Positions 45,735 through 58,050 are shown, counted from the stretch's first letter. The stretch: 64,000 nt of DNA from Fragum whitleyi (GCA_948146395.1 OX411543.1:53052017-53116016), one strand, 5' to 3'. Notes: generated by a model not told the origin, from the sequence alone. Translations and numbers: made by a program.

Positions 45735-46620
45735 GACATGCGTCTAAGGCATCATCTTAGTCAAGTTGAGATAAATAGGAGCATTGGCATGCTTATTACT
45801 GGGTTTTCTCAAAGACCCGTTACTAATGCCCTTGATGTGTCTCAGAGCGTTGTTTACCGAATGTGGAATCGGTTTATAACGATTGGTAATGTCATTTGCA
45901 TGCTGGGTATCGCTCGGTTCAGGCTCGACGTCATCGCTTTTATATGCAATACCGTTTCGTTATGACTTCCAGATCGCTACTGGTTTGCAAGTTAGTGCCA
46001 AAACCATCAGAAATCGGCTGCATGATGCTGGTCAGAGGTCAAGACAGCCTGCTGTCCGTATTCCATTAACTCGATTTCGCTTGCAAATGCGTTTTAAGCA
46101 TGGGCACGGGGTCATGTAAACTGGACCCGAAATGACTGGGGCCCCGTCCTTTTTACAGACGAGTCCATGTTTTGTCTGGACTTAACCGATAGACGTTAGA
46201 GAGTCTGGAGGATGCCAAATGAGCGTTATACTCCCGTGTGTGGCGGTTTAGGTGTAGCTCAGTCATGGTTTAGGCGGGAATTATTGCTCAGGGGAAAACA
46301 GATCTCCACGACATTGAAACTGCACATTGACGAGTCTCATGTACGTAAATGAGATCTTAGATATTTACGTTCGACCATATGCAGGTGCAGTTGGTGATAA
46401 TTTCATTCTAATGGATGACAATTCGAGTACACATAAAGCCAACATCATCAATCCATACCTCGAGCAAGCCACAAAGGTCCGTATTGAATGGCCAGCTAGA
46501 TCCCCGGATCTAAATTTTATAGAGCATGCATGGGACATGTTACAGACAGCTGTTTCATCACGTCCGGTGCAACTGGCTTCGGTACAGGGGCTCGGGCAGG
46601 ATCAGGAGGCTTATAAGTAG
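45735..46620 (+). pseudogene. Tc1/mariner-type transposase pseudogene
   Basis: In shifting frames the plus strand shows an HTH-like start (HHLSQVEINRSIGMLITGFS; QSVVYRMWNRF), VSAKTIRNRLHDAGQRSRQP, LMDDNSSTHKANIINPYLEQ and WPARSPDLNFIEHAWDML. This is the order expected for a Tc1-type DNA-cutting transposase with two Asp and a Glu. Several stops and frameshifts make it dead. It lies in the 2.7 kb intron between CUB-2 exons. Terminal inverted repeats were not identified. Confidence 0.8.
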
Positions 46621-48051
46621 TATGCACAGGCCGTAATCGAAACCAAACCAAATTTCTTTATTTTCATGATAACATCGAACTTGTTGATTTTTAACCCTTA
46701 TGTCCTTTATGCAAGTCTTTCTATTAAAGCAACATCCAGACAATCATTCTCTGAATACCGTAAACACAGAAGTTCTCAGAAACATTAAAAACATTAAATT
46801 GATCATGATACAAAAGTATTCAACTGGAAAGAAAGTGATCCTTAGCAAATTTTGAGTAGTATACTCATCGTGAATTCATTCTATCGAGGGAATGAACCCT
46901 TACTTAAAATTTGAAGTAGGTTTTTTTTCTGTCAACGTTGGAAATATATCCTATTTGATAAGTAAAACTGCTATTTTATTTTGCTCACAATTCATTGTAT
47001 TTTAGCAATATATCCCATTCATCTCGATGCATACCTTGTCTTTTTTTTATCGAAGTAAGATTATTTTTTTTGTCTATTCAATTTTGACTATTTTCAACTA
47101 TTTCAAGCGATATCAAGCACAGTCTTATGTTGATGGTGAACAAACTTCATGCAGTCTATTAAAATTTTAAGGAAGCTGAAACAATAGTTGTTATGACTGT
47201 TTTTTTACCCAAAATATATTCTGAATATCAAAAGAAAGGTCGTATTTACAAAACCTGTAGAACATGCATTTGGTGAAAATAATGAAATATTTGACCTTGG
47301 CTGTGACGGTAAGTTTGACATGTCTCCAAGTAAGAGAATACATACATTGTTGGCTAAAAAGTTTGGGTTGTGCATAGCGATAGTACTCAAGATGAGAAGA
47401 AATCGGAGATGCGATCTTGCAAAGAAACAACGCTCCTTACTTTAGTGTGTCAGAGTTGCTATCAGAAATACATCTTAGAGATAAGTCCCCTACACTCTTT
47501 TGTGTTTCAGTGTTGATCTGCCACAAATATGCTTACTTTACCCCTGACACAACAAATGTAGTATTCACAACTTTGAAAAGTTTATGTTTAATCATATTTA
47601 TTAATCATATTTATAACATGTGGCGGGAGTGAAATAACCTTGTCGAATATTTTTGATATTACATGGGTGTTATTACACTAGTTTCATAACTATGCAACAG
47701 ATTTTAGAAAGGAAAGCAACGTTATTTTTTCGTTGTAAAAATGACATCATAATGGATTTGCTGACGTCATTTCGCAAACGGCGCAAAATGTTTTGAGGAA
47801 TAACTTGATAAATATCGTAATTTCCTCGTTTTATAAAAAAGGTCATTTTAAATAGAATATCAAATTTATGCTCATAAATTACCGAATTTATTAAAATCGC
47901 CATCTAAATCAGATAAAAAGTCGGTGAAGCCTCTTTATCTGTTTATATATGACTCGTTTAATAACTTTGGTATTCAATGCCCACTCATTCAATATCCTCT
48001 AATTCTTCAATGCAAATCATCTAATTTAAATTATATAAATGATTTTCGCAC
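46621..48051. other. Intron sequence, nothing recognised
   Basis: AT-rich single-copy-looking sequence between the dead transposase and the CUB-2 start exon. Small open stretches are not supported by splice sites or motifs. Confidence 0.5.
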
Positions 48052-48142
48052 TTATCATATCTTTCGGGTAAGGAAGGGGACATCAATACTCGAATAGAAC
48101 TGTCGGCTTGTAGAAAGTTCTCACCGGTACCCCGCTGATAAT
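48052..48142 (-). CDS. CUB-2 start exon
   Basis: The exon is 91 bp, phases 1 in and 2 out, acceptor ttccag and donor gtgcga (weaker than its neighbours). It reads GTGENFLQADSSIRV then LMSPSLPERYDN, the 'SP-x-lP-x-x-Y' start of a CUB domain. Unlike CUB-1 it carries no first cysteine. The phase-1 entry completes an Asp codon with the last G of the CUB-1 end exon, so the two CUB domains follow each other with almost no linker. Confidence 0.75.
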
Positions 48143-48443
48143 CTGGAAGAGAAAAAAACTTGTATTACACATATCTAATGGTCTATGAACAATGTACATT
48201 CAAGCTACATTTATATTAAGAATGGCAATGCTGATAAGCTCATTGTAATATAAAAAATATCAAGAAAGCGGGGTAACGTTATCATTTCAAACGATATTTT
48301 TTCATCCTTACTCCAGTCAGTCATTGATTCGCTTGAACCGTCTGCTCCATAAGCTCAGTCTGTCGAGCGATGAATAAAACGGCGCGCTAAGTGAGCTATT
48401 TAGAATAGGTTTTGAATTATATAAATGTTAATTTCGCGATGTA

Positions 48444-48850
48444 CAGTTAGTTACATCGAGAAATTGACATTAACCTCAAACAAAACCATTCTAAATCGCT
48501 CACTCAGCGCTCCACTCATTCAATGCAAATACTCACTCAAACCATTCAAAAACACTCAAACCCATTGATAATTAAGAATCAAGAACGTAATTCAAATTTA
48601 ATTTTAATAGAGAAAAATCGTGATTTCACTAACATAATTCAAATTGTTAGCGTCTCATAGACTCTTGAACAAATAGGAAGCTATGTATAGAACTTGTATG
48701 CATTTTTTATTAAAGGGAGGTAATCAATATCGTAAATTTTGTTCGTCCTGTAGGATTACCTCCCACTAATTTCACTCAAAACTCAATCAATTTCATTCCT
48801 AAATCATTCCAAAATCATTCACCTTGTCAATTTCACTATGTTGTTAACTG
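48444..48850. mobile_element. Tc1-type MITE copy
   Basis: TA-flanked, in the intron between the CUB-1 end and CUB-2 start exons. Confidence 0.78.
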
Positions 48851-48934
48851 TAACTGTATCAGAGGAACTAGGGTGGGCAGCTAAAGAGTTCCACGAACAT
48901 TTTCATCATGAACGTAGAGTCGTAACTTACTAAC

Positions 48935-49099
48935 CCGAATCATTTTTAAATGCCAACATCCTGAACCCCCTTACTTCGTTCACATTGTTTGAGAAGAACT
49001 CAATATACAGACTGTTCGAACTGCTTACAAAAGTGTTCACTAGGCTGTCTGCATTGCCTTCACATAACTGGCCCCCAACAACTGAACTTGCACTATTTG
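48935..49099 (-). CDS. CUB-1 end exon
   Basis: The exon is 165 bp with phases 1-1, acceptor atttcag and donor gttagt. It reads GGQLCEGNADSL, then SSSNSLYIEFFSNNVNE and RGFRMLAFKN. This is the classic final third of a CUB domain: fourth cysteine after a glycine, then 's-x-x-L-x-I-x-F-x-S' and a GF pair. With the two preceding exons it completes a CUB of usual length with all four cysteines. A later GTAAGT was rejected because an in-frame TAG precedes it. A MITE begins only 18 bases upstream of the exon (49,118). Confidence 0.85.
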
Positions 49100-49117
49100 C
49101 TGAAATATCCAAGTATA

Positions 49118-49554
49118 CAGTTAACATCATCGTGAAATTGACAAAGTGAATGATTTTTGAATGATTTAGGAATGAAATTGAATGGGTGTGTTGAGCGAGT
49201 TTTGAGTGAATTTAATGGGAGGTAATCGAAAATCGCAAATTTTGTTCAGGATGAACAAAATTAGCGATATTGATTGCCTCCCTTTAATGAAATATACATA
49301 CAAGCTCTATAGATAGCTTACTATTACTCCAAAAACCTTTTAGACGCTTACAATTTGAATTTTGTCAGTGAAATCACGATTGTTATCTATCCAAATTTAT
49401 CTTGAATGACCTTGCTGATTCTACAATTTTCAATGGGTTTGAGTGTTTTTGAATGGTATGAGTGAGTGTTTGGAATGAATGAATGGAGCGCTGAGTGAGT
49501 GATTTTGAATTGTTTTGAATGAGTTGAATGTCAGTTTCACGATGTAACTAACTG
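49118..49554. mobile_element. Tc1-type MITE abutting the CUB-1 end exon
   Basis: TA-flanked CAGTTAACATCATCG ... GATGTAACTAACTG. Its edge lies 18 bases from the acceptor-side boundary of the exon ending at 49,099. Confidence 0.8.
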
Positions 49555-49879
49555 TAGATGATATGCCGTTCTTTATAAGTATTTTTGGTCAGAATATCTC
49601 ATTATATCTCGACAAATTTTCATTGCTACACCTTCTTCAAGCTGCAGTTTCATTATTTTGTTACCTTTCAATGATTTGTAGGAAATATTTTCGACAAATC
49701 TTGCTCGAAAACGCTAGATGTACTATCATTTCTGTGATTCTGTGAGTTTAAACCGTTGCTCTTCAAATTATCTGTACGACGTCAACGGCGTTCTTGCAAG
49801 ACAGAACAGAAGAGATATTTTATTCTCGACATAACGCATATAACCCCATAGTCAACGAGATGTGTTTTAGAATCACAAA

Positions 49880-50230
49880 TCTTTGAAACAGTGACCTGGA
49901 AAATATGACTTTACTTGACTGGTAACCTTGACTTTGGTTTCAATTGAAAGGTCTTGACACAAGCAATATAATTGTGAAACATTAAAGCTGTAACACTAAG
50001 CATTGAAAAAAGGCAAATATTAAAGTTTAAATTCTAAAGAAAATTGACATTGAAAATGGCATTGACCTTAACCGATGACCTTGAAGTTGGTACCTACAGA
50101 AAGGACTTGTCACAAGCAATGCACATGTAAAATATAAAGGCTCTATCACATACCAATCAAACGTTATGGCAAATTTTAAAATTTTTAGGGGACAAAAAGA
50201 CACACAAACATAGCAAAAAATATTCCAGTG
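49880..50230. repeat. 'gacctt' mollusc-type repeat
   Basis: Two diverged units with 'gaccttgaagttggt', 'aaggacttgtcacaagcaat' and 'ggctctatcac' phrases. Not coding. Confidence 0.6.
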
Positions 50231-51183
50231 ATCTATCGATGCGTAGGCATAAAATACATTACAGAATCACATACGTAATATGTTGTAAAATGAGTAATTT
50301 CTAGGTCGGACGTCACTAACCAGTGTGTTGGTTGTGAACCCAAGAACGTTGAAGAACGCGTGATTATGATAGAATGGTATAGCGAGCGCATATTAACTTG
50401 AACCTGACCTTTATGCAGAATATTAAGTAATAAGGCTCATGAATACAATTCCGAAGACTACTTCGGCACGTGCTGATCAAGCATGGATATTCCGTTTTAC
50501 TGTACAAATTGCAGGTATGCGTGTATTTTACGTAAATACAGGGCGCCTAGTGATTGAGCAGACGATTCTATATATTTCAAAAACAATTGTTCCTAATTGT
50601 GTGCGACTGAAAGAGGGGATTTCATTTTATTTCCATTCAAAAAACATAAATTGCACTGAATTAATTTGAATTTTTTTACTTTTCTTACCCGCATCTAAAG
50701 ATCATTAAATAGGGGATTCAATTTATGTTATTGATGCACTAGTTCATGAGGGTGACCAAATATCGCCGCTACAGTGAAAAGCATGTGCGATAACGGGTTA
50801 ACTGAGCTAACATGTGCGCTTCAAACATTACGATTGAATTCCGCAGGTTAGTCGTGTTTTGCCGAAGGGAAACGACCGGTATTTAATTTATTTAAATCAC
50901 AAAGGCCAGGTTCAGGGCAATATGCTTCCACTAGACTGTTGTACGCGTGTTATAAATGGCAGGAATGAGTTTTTGTAAAGTGTACTATTCTCACTTATAT
51001 TTTTTTGCGGAAGGGAAACAATCAGTATTTTTGTGTGAACCTGTTAATGTTAGGAAATATACGATTGTTTCCCTTTGATATTGGTTTCGCGTTACAGGCA
51101 ACAAACCGTCTGTAGGCGACCTTGAATGGGCTGTAGATACGATTTTTTGGCCGCCGAATGACAAAATCATTTAAACAACTTAC

Positions 51184-51317
51184 TTAAATCGTCATATATC
51201 ACAAGATAGTCGTTCATACCACAGTTGACCAAACTATCGGTCTGCACGTCCATCAAGTTTATAATAATCTTGCTAAAGACATCGCCCGTAGTAAGTAGCC
51301 AAGAGCAGTTCTGGTCT
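51184..51317 (-). CDS. CUB-1 middle exon
   Basis: The exon is 134 bp, phases 2 in and 1 out, donor GTAAGT. It reads QNCSWLLTTGDVFSK, then IIINLMDVQTD and NCGMNDYLVIYDDL. These match the 'nC-x-W' second-cysteine motif and the 'C-x-x-x-D-x-L-x-I' third-cysteine motif of CUB domains, where the aspartate often helps bind calcium. An alternative acceptor two bases further in (start 51,315) would change the phase and break the join with the previous exon, so 51,317 was chosen. Confidence 0.85.
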
Positions 51318-51996
51318 CTACAATGAAAAATTTCGGACCAAAACTCATAACCGTTTCAAAAAATATATTGATTGTCTTGAACGATTTAACGTTTTCAAAT
51401 AATTTGGGAGCGTTTTGGATCGATTTGGGTGAGTGTTTGGAATGAATGAATGAATTGGGGCACTTGAAGATTGATTTAGAATAATTCTGATGTCACGATG
51501 TTACTAACTGTACACGATAGCTCTAGTGTTAAATATAGATTCACACATTGAGGCCATGTCGAGGTTTGGAGACAAAGATCCGTAAAAAGAAATTTAAAAA
51601 GAAACTGCACGACATTTCGACGCCCATTCACGGCATTATATTTGATGTACGACGAACTTCTTGATATTTTTTCATCTATTTTCCTTTTCCTAGATGTGCA
51701 TTTCTTTTTTTGAAACATTGTATTATAATAACCATACAATGTTGATTCCAGTTGTTCCCCCTTTGATAATAATGATAAACAGTCTTGCAAAAAATCTGTT
51801 ATAATTTCATTTCAATCAAAATTTTCAAAATGTTTACGTTTGAATTCTGACTAATTAAGATTTTATTTATTGGTAGCCGATTATTATCTAGATAAAAAAA
51901 TAAAAGGCAAATAGTTTTTTGGTTCTTTTTATTTCATTATTTGTCACAATTGCTTCAAAAACTTATCCTAAGAATGTATTGAAACAAAGGACTCAC

Positions 51997-52096
51997 GGTG
52001 GATAGTTGTTCGGATATTTAGGTGACGTCAATATCAACGGGAACGCCGTAACAGTTAACGTCAGGGGCCGCGTCTCTGCAGTACACTGTGCTTCAA
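51997..52096 (-). CDS. CUB-1 start exon
   Basis: The exon is 100 bp, acceptor tatttag and donor GTGAGT, phases 1 in and 2 out. It reads E-A-Q-C then hydrophobic strands and the hallmark LTSPKYPNNYPP, which is the 'SP-x-YP-x-x-YP' signature near the start of CUB domains. The cysteine in A-Q-C fits the first conserved CUB cysteine. It joins the next exon through a split proline codon (CC|A). This is the clearest CUB N-terminal exon in the window. Confidence 0.85.
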
Positions 52097-52831
52097 CTAA
52101 ATAGATGAAAGTAAAGTCAATCTTTCTCGAGCGACCACTTCTTTTATGCGATCATTTTAAGTAAGCGACCGTTTTAAGAATATCTTTTTTTTAATCAAAT
52201 TATCTAAAAATGTAGGAATTGTTGGTCTGAAAAATATTGAAAATGAGTACTGTGACGATTCTATTGAGTTTTGAACAACAAAGGAGTATAAAGAATTTCG
52301 CAATTATTTGCATATTCAATAAATAAAAATATTTCGAATTTGTATGCTAAGCGGTCGTTAAAGAAAATTACCGCTAAGCACATTCGGTGTTTGTTTAGCG
52401 GTTTGTTAACAAATCGTGTGCCAAGCGGCCATTTTCTTCAACGCCTGCTTTTTGAAACATGTTTTACTGTAAATACATCGGTCTTTCAAATCTTAATTCA
52501 TGGCTTAACAGATTCATAAAATAAGGTTCAACATAACGCATTTCGAGGTGATAAGCATGAATTCTATTTCATACAGGATACTCACAACACCATAAGTTAT
52601 TTGAAGAGTTAAGTAGTGACCCTGATTAGTCTGTGCAAACTGTGCGGCTGTCGAGGGTAAAAAGTTTTTGCAATTGACTGTTTGTTTAAAAATCTAGAAT
52701 GGTCATTCTACCTTAGTGAATATTTTTTTGCAAAACGACATTGGGTCGACATTTACTGCATCCAATCCACTTTTCAAATACTTATTTAGCGGAGTTTCAG
52801 GATTGTTCTTGAGTTGATAATCGTAGTCTTA

Positions 52832-53227
52832 CAGTTATCAACATTTTGAAATTGATAAGGTAAATGATTTTGGAATAAATTAAATGAATGTGTGGAGTGA
52901 GCTTTGAGGGAACTTAGAGGTAAGCCTATATTGCTAACAAAACTGGCAGTTTTTATTACGTCCTTTTACTAAAAAGTCCCTTCTAAAATAGCTTCCTATT
53001 TCTTCAAAACCCTTTCAGATGCTTATAATTTCAATTATTTCAGTGAAATCGCGATTTTTTTCTAACAATATTTATTTTTAGTGTGGTAATTGATCTCATC
53101 TATTTTATTGGTTTTTTTTGCGATTCTAATTGGTTTGGGTGAGTATTTCGAATGGATGGAGCCAAGATATATCGATTTAGAATAGCTTTGATTGAAGTGA
53201 ATGCCAATTTTACGATGTATCTAACTG
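52832..53227. mobile_element. Tc1-type MITE copy
   Basis: TA-flanked, diverged; ends CAGTTATCAACATTTTG and CGATGTATCTAACTG. Confidence 0.72.
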
Positions 53228-53285
53228 TAACAGATATCTGTCGATTTCTTAATACATTTCTGTAAAGAAAAAGTAAACCCTTATC

Positions 53286-53515
53286 TAGTTCGATCCCCGA
53301 CGGCGGCACTCATTCTTTCCGACTTTGTGTCTCTCACCAATGGGTCGATAATCGTAGACCTATGTGAGATAGCAGCTGGAGGCTAGGAAAGGAAGTGGTG
53401 GTTGTACTGGTGAGAGAAATATCAGGAAACCATTGTTAGGTGCTCCAACCGCCGCGATATAGCCGAAGAAAATGTTGAAAGCGGCGTAAAACTCCATTCA
53501 ATCAATCAATAAAAC
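53286..53515 (+). mobile_element. SINE lacking most of the tRNA head
   Basis: Begins at the B-box (GTTCGATCCCCGACGGCGG) and runs to the tail 'gcggcgtaaaactccattc' plus AATC repeats. The upstream flank is the end of a Tc1-type MITE region. Confidence 0.8.
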
Positions 53516-54259
53516 CCTTATCTAATGCCACAAAAGGTTGATACATTCGATTGCAGAATTCATACGACTTCAAGTGAAATTAAATAATATAACGATTAAT
53601 AATATCAAAATGGCATTTTTACCATTGTGTAGAGAAAATCCGAGTAATAAGTTCAAATAATGAAACACAACGTCCATCGTTTAATTATGATATTGATTTA
53701 CTAAAGTTAAAAAAAATACAATGCTTGTACTATATCGTCGGAGAGCGCCAAAATATCGTAAATCTATCTTATTCAAGGTACAGCTCCGAGGTTTTGATTT
53801 TCTGGCTTTATGAAGACGGCGTTTATCTAATTTTAACATGCAAATAAGGCACAATGATTACAAGATATTTGTTATAAATGCCCCTCATTAAGTTACCACC
53901 TATAAATTCTTACGATTAAATCTCCACGTGGGTTTAAATGTAGCCATTCATGCACCCGTCCTTATTTTGTACCAAGTTAGATTCCTTGATAAATGATTTT
54001 GAAGAGCGTTGGTGCCAAATATAGTTAAACATATCGGGAAGCTGACACTAACTCAGATCAAGATCATACTAAATCACCCATTCGGCGCTCCATGTATTCA
54101 AAACACTCACCCAAACCATTCAAAAACGCTGGAAAAATCAGTAAAAAATATCACCAATTAAAGTGTACGTTCAAATTGCTTTAAAAAACATGACTTAAAT
54201 GATTAACTTGGATTTGGTAGCGCTCAAATGGTTCGAGAAGACTAAGAATTCTTTTATTA

Positions 54260-54696
54260 CAGTTAGTTTCATCGTGAAATTGACATTAATCTCAATCAAA
54301 ACCATTCTTAATCGCTCACTCAGCGCTCCATTCATTCATTCCAAACACTCACTCAAGCCATTCAAAAACACTCAAACCGATTGAAAAACATAGAATCAAC
54401 AACGTCATTCAAAATAAATTTTGATAGAGGAAAATCGCGATTTCATTGACATAATTCTAATTGTAAGCGTTTCATAGGTTCTTGAAGAAATAGGACGATA
54501 TTTCCTTAACTTGTATGCATATTTTATTAAAGGGAGGTAATTAATATCGCAAATTTTGTTCATCTAGAACAAAATTTGCAATATTGGATTACCTCCCATT
54601 AAATTCACTCAAAACTCGCTCCATACACTCATTCAATTTCATTCCAAAATAATTCCAAAATCATTCACCTTGTCAATTTTACAATGTTGTTAACTG
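54260..54696. mobile_element. Tc1-type MITE copy, well preserved
   Basis: TA-flanked with intact GGGAGGTAATT hairpin centre. Confidence 0.8.
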
Positions 54697-55183
54697 TAGA
54701 ACGTGTATGCATATTGAACGAAATAAACGATATTGCATTACATTTCTTAAATTTTATTGAAAATTCACTTATTCCATTCATTCAATTTTGTTCCCAATTC
54801 ATTTCAAAAGCATTCATCGTATCAATTTCATCATGTTTTTTACTTTAACATAATACATGTATATATTTCCATTTAAACTATACTATTTATACAAGTTTAA
54901 GCTAACAACACTTATTCAATTTTATTTCGAAACCATTTCGAAAAAAACAACCACCTTGTTATTTTCACGATGCTCATACGTATTAAAACAATATTTTCAC
55001 TTTAGAAGCGTTCATTTTGAGTATAGAATGGTCGAATACATACTAAGCCAAACTTACTCAAGCGATCACGTCTATTAAGCAAATAATTTCATTATTCGAC
55101 CGTTTTCAAAACTCATTTCCTTTTATCAAATTATTATATAAATTAGAAAGAATAGGTCTAAAAATTATCACACGCAATTCTGA

Positions 55184-55445
55184 GCCGCCGTCATGGCTCA
55201 GTTGGTAGCGCGTCGGACTGTCAATCTAGAGGTCCCGGGTTCGATCCGCGACAGCGGTACTCATCATTGCCTACTATTTGTCTCTCACCAAAGGATTGAT
55301 ACTTGTAGACTTATGTGAAATAGAAGCTGAAGGCTAGAAAAGGATGTGATGGTAGTACTGGTAAGAGAAATACCAATTATCCATTTTAGTTATTCATATG
55401 TCCATATAACAGAAAGATTGTTGAAAGCGGCGTAAAACCTTGTCC
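55184..55445 (+). mobile_element. tRNA-derived SINE, full length
   Basis: Head GGCTCAGTTGGTAGCGCG, loop CTGTCAA (tRNA-Asp-like), CCCGGGTTCGATCC B-box, body, then an AAACAAAC tail. It sits 35 bases from the candidate exon 55,481-55,558. Confidence 0.85.
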
Positions 55446-55480
55446 AAAAAACAAACAAACACAAATCTGACGTTGTCAAC

Positions 55481-55558
55481 CAAACAGAACCGTCTCATTG
55501 TTCACATATAGTGCTATTGAGGATGAGATGCTATTAGCAATGATACCTACATATTCCA
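55481..55558 (-). CDS. Candidate upstream exon, possible end of a cadherin repeat
   Basis: The 78 bp segment lies between an acceptor (aattttag) and a weak donor (gttgac) and reads open in phase 1-1 as EYVGIIANSISSSIALYVNN followed by ETVLF. Its exit phase matches the next exon at 52,096, giving a V-E-A-Q-C junction that resembles the V-Q-T-V-Q-C end of the cadherin exon at 4,826-4,983. Family assignment rests on this loose resemblance and on phase only. A chance open stretch is quite possible. Confidence 0.33.
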
Positions 55559-56149
55559 CTAAAATTACATTTCTTATTTGTAAACAAAACTCGTAATAGA
55601 TGAACTCTGTCCTTAACAACTCGGTGTTCCCGTAAAAATGCCTCTTTAATACAAGTTTTACATTAATTGTAAACTTCAAGAAAATTGATTTGTTAGATAT
55701 GATAAAAAATGACGCTTCTTCCGCTCAAAAAGTCACTCAAATGATTTGAACCAAAAAGACTTTCAGCAAATATCTCCAATCATTTCATAATTTGATTGGC
55801 TGGTGTTAAATCTAAAAAAAAGTATTGCCGGTCCATAAAGAAACCCATAGTAACTATTGTATAACAATGTGTATTTTCTATCATGTAGAGGCAAAAGAAT
55901 ATCGCTCAATTCGTTTAATTGTAGCGAAATTAGCGGTAATCTATTAGCTCTCTTAAATATCCTTCAAAAAACTTATTACGATCAATCCTTAATCTTTCTG
56001 AAATCATTCAAAAATCATTCAACATCTTGAATTTCTTTACTATAATAAAGAGGTGTAAAACGAAATATAGCGATGTCTTCCGAACCTATCCGACATCGTA
56101 CTGATTTCAAAATATATAGTCTCGACATTGAAGATATTCTGCGTAATTA

Positions 56150-56515
56150 ATGAACTGGCAGGGCGGGGCTGAACCGTGACGTAATTTGGCTAGTTTACTT
56201 TTCAATAGTTTGGGTTCTTTCGAATTTTAGTCGGTAATCATCGTTAACGCGTGCAAATAACTGTATCCTTAAACCTTAAGGATTCCCGTGCTTTGAAAGA
56301 GTGAACACATTTCATCGTTTGGTAACCAATGCCTCGTAACTTCAGCTTGATTAAGCTGAAGTTACGAGAATTTGGTTACCAATCTACGATTTATGGTCTC
56401 AAGTTATTTATGTCGACTCTCTTTAGAAGTATGTTATTTTAGATAAAAGCTGATTTCCCTTAACCTTAAGTGCAACGACCGGTTACTTAGGCTCCGCCCT
56501 GCCAGGGCATTAATT
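56150..56515. mobile_element. MITE with GCAGGGCGG ends, long copy
   Basis: The inverted ends match 28,130-28,262. The interior holds a separate perfect-looking hairpin (about 56,318-56,384, around CTTCAGCTTGATTAAGCTGAA). Confidence 0.75.
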
Positions 56516-56694
56516 TTGGATAATACAATCTTAAGATTAGTGGAAATAGACACCGTATACGTCATACCAAAACAATTGGGTTGGTATTGTATGGTATTGA
56601 TGAAATAGATTAATGAACCGTTATGAACCTATTTGAATCAACAATGCCAAAATATGCAGAGGAGATATCAAACTGATCTATAACCTTTTACAAC

Positions 56695-57118
56695 TTACAA
56701 CACTGTGAAATTGACAAGTTGAATGAGTTTGGAATGATTTTGGAATGAAATTGAAGGAGTTTGTGGAGCGAGTTTTGTGTGGGAGGTAATCCGATATCGC
56801 ATATTTTGTTCAGAGATATGTATTATCTCCCTTTAATAAAATATGCATAAAAGTTCTAAAAATAGCTTCCTACTTCTTCAAGAACCATTCAAACGCATAA
56901 AATTTCATTTGCGTCAGTGAAATCGCGACTTGGTGCTTGCTATATTCATTTTGAAGGTAGTTGTTAATCGAATATCTTTAAGTCGTTTTGAGCGTTCTGG
57001 AATGGTTTGAGCGGGTGTTTGGAATTTTCTTTTTTTATAAATGAATGAATGGAGAGCTGAGTGAGCGATTTAGAATGGTTTTGATTGAGATTAATGTCAA
57101 TTTCACGTAACTAACTAT
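56695..57118. mobile_element. Tc1-type MITE copy, diverged
   Basis: Both ends recognisable (CACTGTGAAATTGACAAG; TTTCACGTAACTAACTA); the terminal TA motif is partly lost. Confidence 0.65.
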
Positions 57119-57574
57119 AGGCTATTCTTTCAAGTAAAATTGGATTTGAACCGACAAATCGAGTGTTCCCTACTACAGCCCTAGTTCGCTAGACTAGCAA
57201 GGCATCTGTTGCAGTCTGTTGCAGGTTCATGGTGAACTGAATAAAGGTCACTGGACTGAGGTAGGCAGTACGACTTGTTTCACGTTGCTTTCTATATGTA
57301 ATCGGTGTTGACCCCCTGTTTCCCTAAATGCCTTGCCAAATGACATTGGAGTAGACTTTTCCCAGGAATAGTTCAGATATCGTCAACACAGAGCCTTAAT
57401 GACGACCTGACGACCAGCATTCACTAGGCAAGTTTCAAACAGTTGTGCTTTCACTAAAGTTTTCAATTGAATAAGGGTTTTCCATTCCTGATTTCTAGAT
57501 CTAGATCTTTTAATTACGTCATTGTTGAACGTGAATGGTCATTTGCTTCCTCAAAAAAAGTATTTTCGGTTCTG
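57119..57574. other. Flanking sequence upstream of recognised exons
   Basis: No exon or repeat is identified. The same holds for 53,516-54,259, 55,559-56,149, 58,051-58,885, 59,314-59,959 and 61,173-62,025; the last carries several CTTCC/TTTCCGG motifs near 61,345-61,530 but no gene start I can support. Confidence 0.4.
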
Positions 57575-58050
57575 TATAATAGGGATGAGTGTCTTTTTCA
57601 TTGCGTTTATTGGGATATAAAGTGCAATTGCCTTAGCACATGGCAAATAACGCCCGTAGGGCGTTATGTTTAAGCCATGTGCTAAGGAAATTGGACTTTA
57701 TACCCCAATAAACGCAATGAAAAAGACACTCGGCCCTTATAATTGCAATCCTCTTGATAGATCTAAGAAGCTATTAAACTACTCGGCTAAACATTTAAGT
57801 TTCGAGTCTACTCTCTGCGCGTATAGATTACACAATCTTTTTTCGATCGTGTATTCTTTTCTCGCTCTCAAAGTATTACGATGTGGAAGGGGAATTAGAG
57901 TTTTTTGAGCTCCTACAACACAGGACTTGCAGATCGAAGGTCGGGGGTTTCCCGAAAGACCTATGGCATTTTATACAGAAATAAAGTGCACCGGATTTCC
58001 CCACGTGATGCGATTTAAACCAATCAAATAACTTTATTATATTGGATTGC
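57575..58050. mobile_element. Hairpin element, second copy
   Basis: Same family as 3,969-4,707, in the same orientation: hairpin around AACGCCCGTAGGGCGTTAT followed by the 'CCCACGTGATGCGATTTAAA' right end. It is internally shorter. Confidence 0.75.

Larger units (their letters stand above)
4826..52096 (-). other. CUB-cadherin gene, overall model (minus strand)
   Basis: This entry groups the exons listed separately. Reading from high to low coordinates, thirteen exons (52,096 to 26,641) join with matching phases into 557 open codons: CUB-1, CUB-2, then cadherin repeats. Eight further exons (20,032 to 4,826) repeat the last eight, giving 353 open codons. Nearly all splice sites are AG/GT with good donors such as GTAAGT. 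Cadherin repeats bind calcium and CUB domains bind protein or glycan partners, so an extracellular adhesion or matrix role is inferred. No signal peptide, transmembrane segment or cytoplasmic tail was found; the true 5' and 3' ends are not visible. A transcript would decide whether unit A belongs to the same mRNA as unit B. Confidence 0.75.

Noticed and set aside
45735..46620. Active Tc1-type transposase gene
   Set aside because: The reading needs several frame changes and crosses stops, including between the conserved catalytic segments.
50311..50400. Possible extra exon before the gttagt-like site near 50,318
   Set aside because: Exons 51,184 and 49,099 already join in phase within one CUB domain, leaving no room for a further exon.
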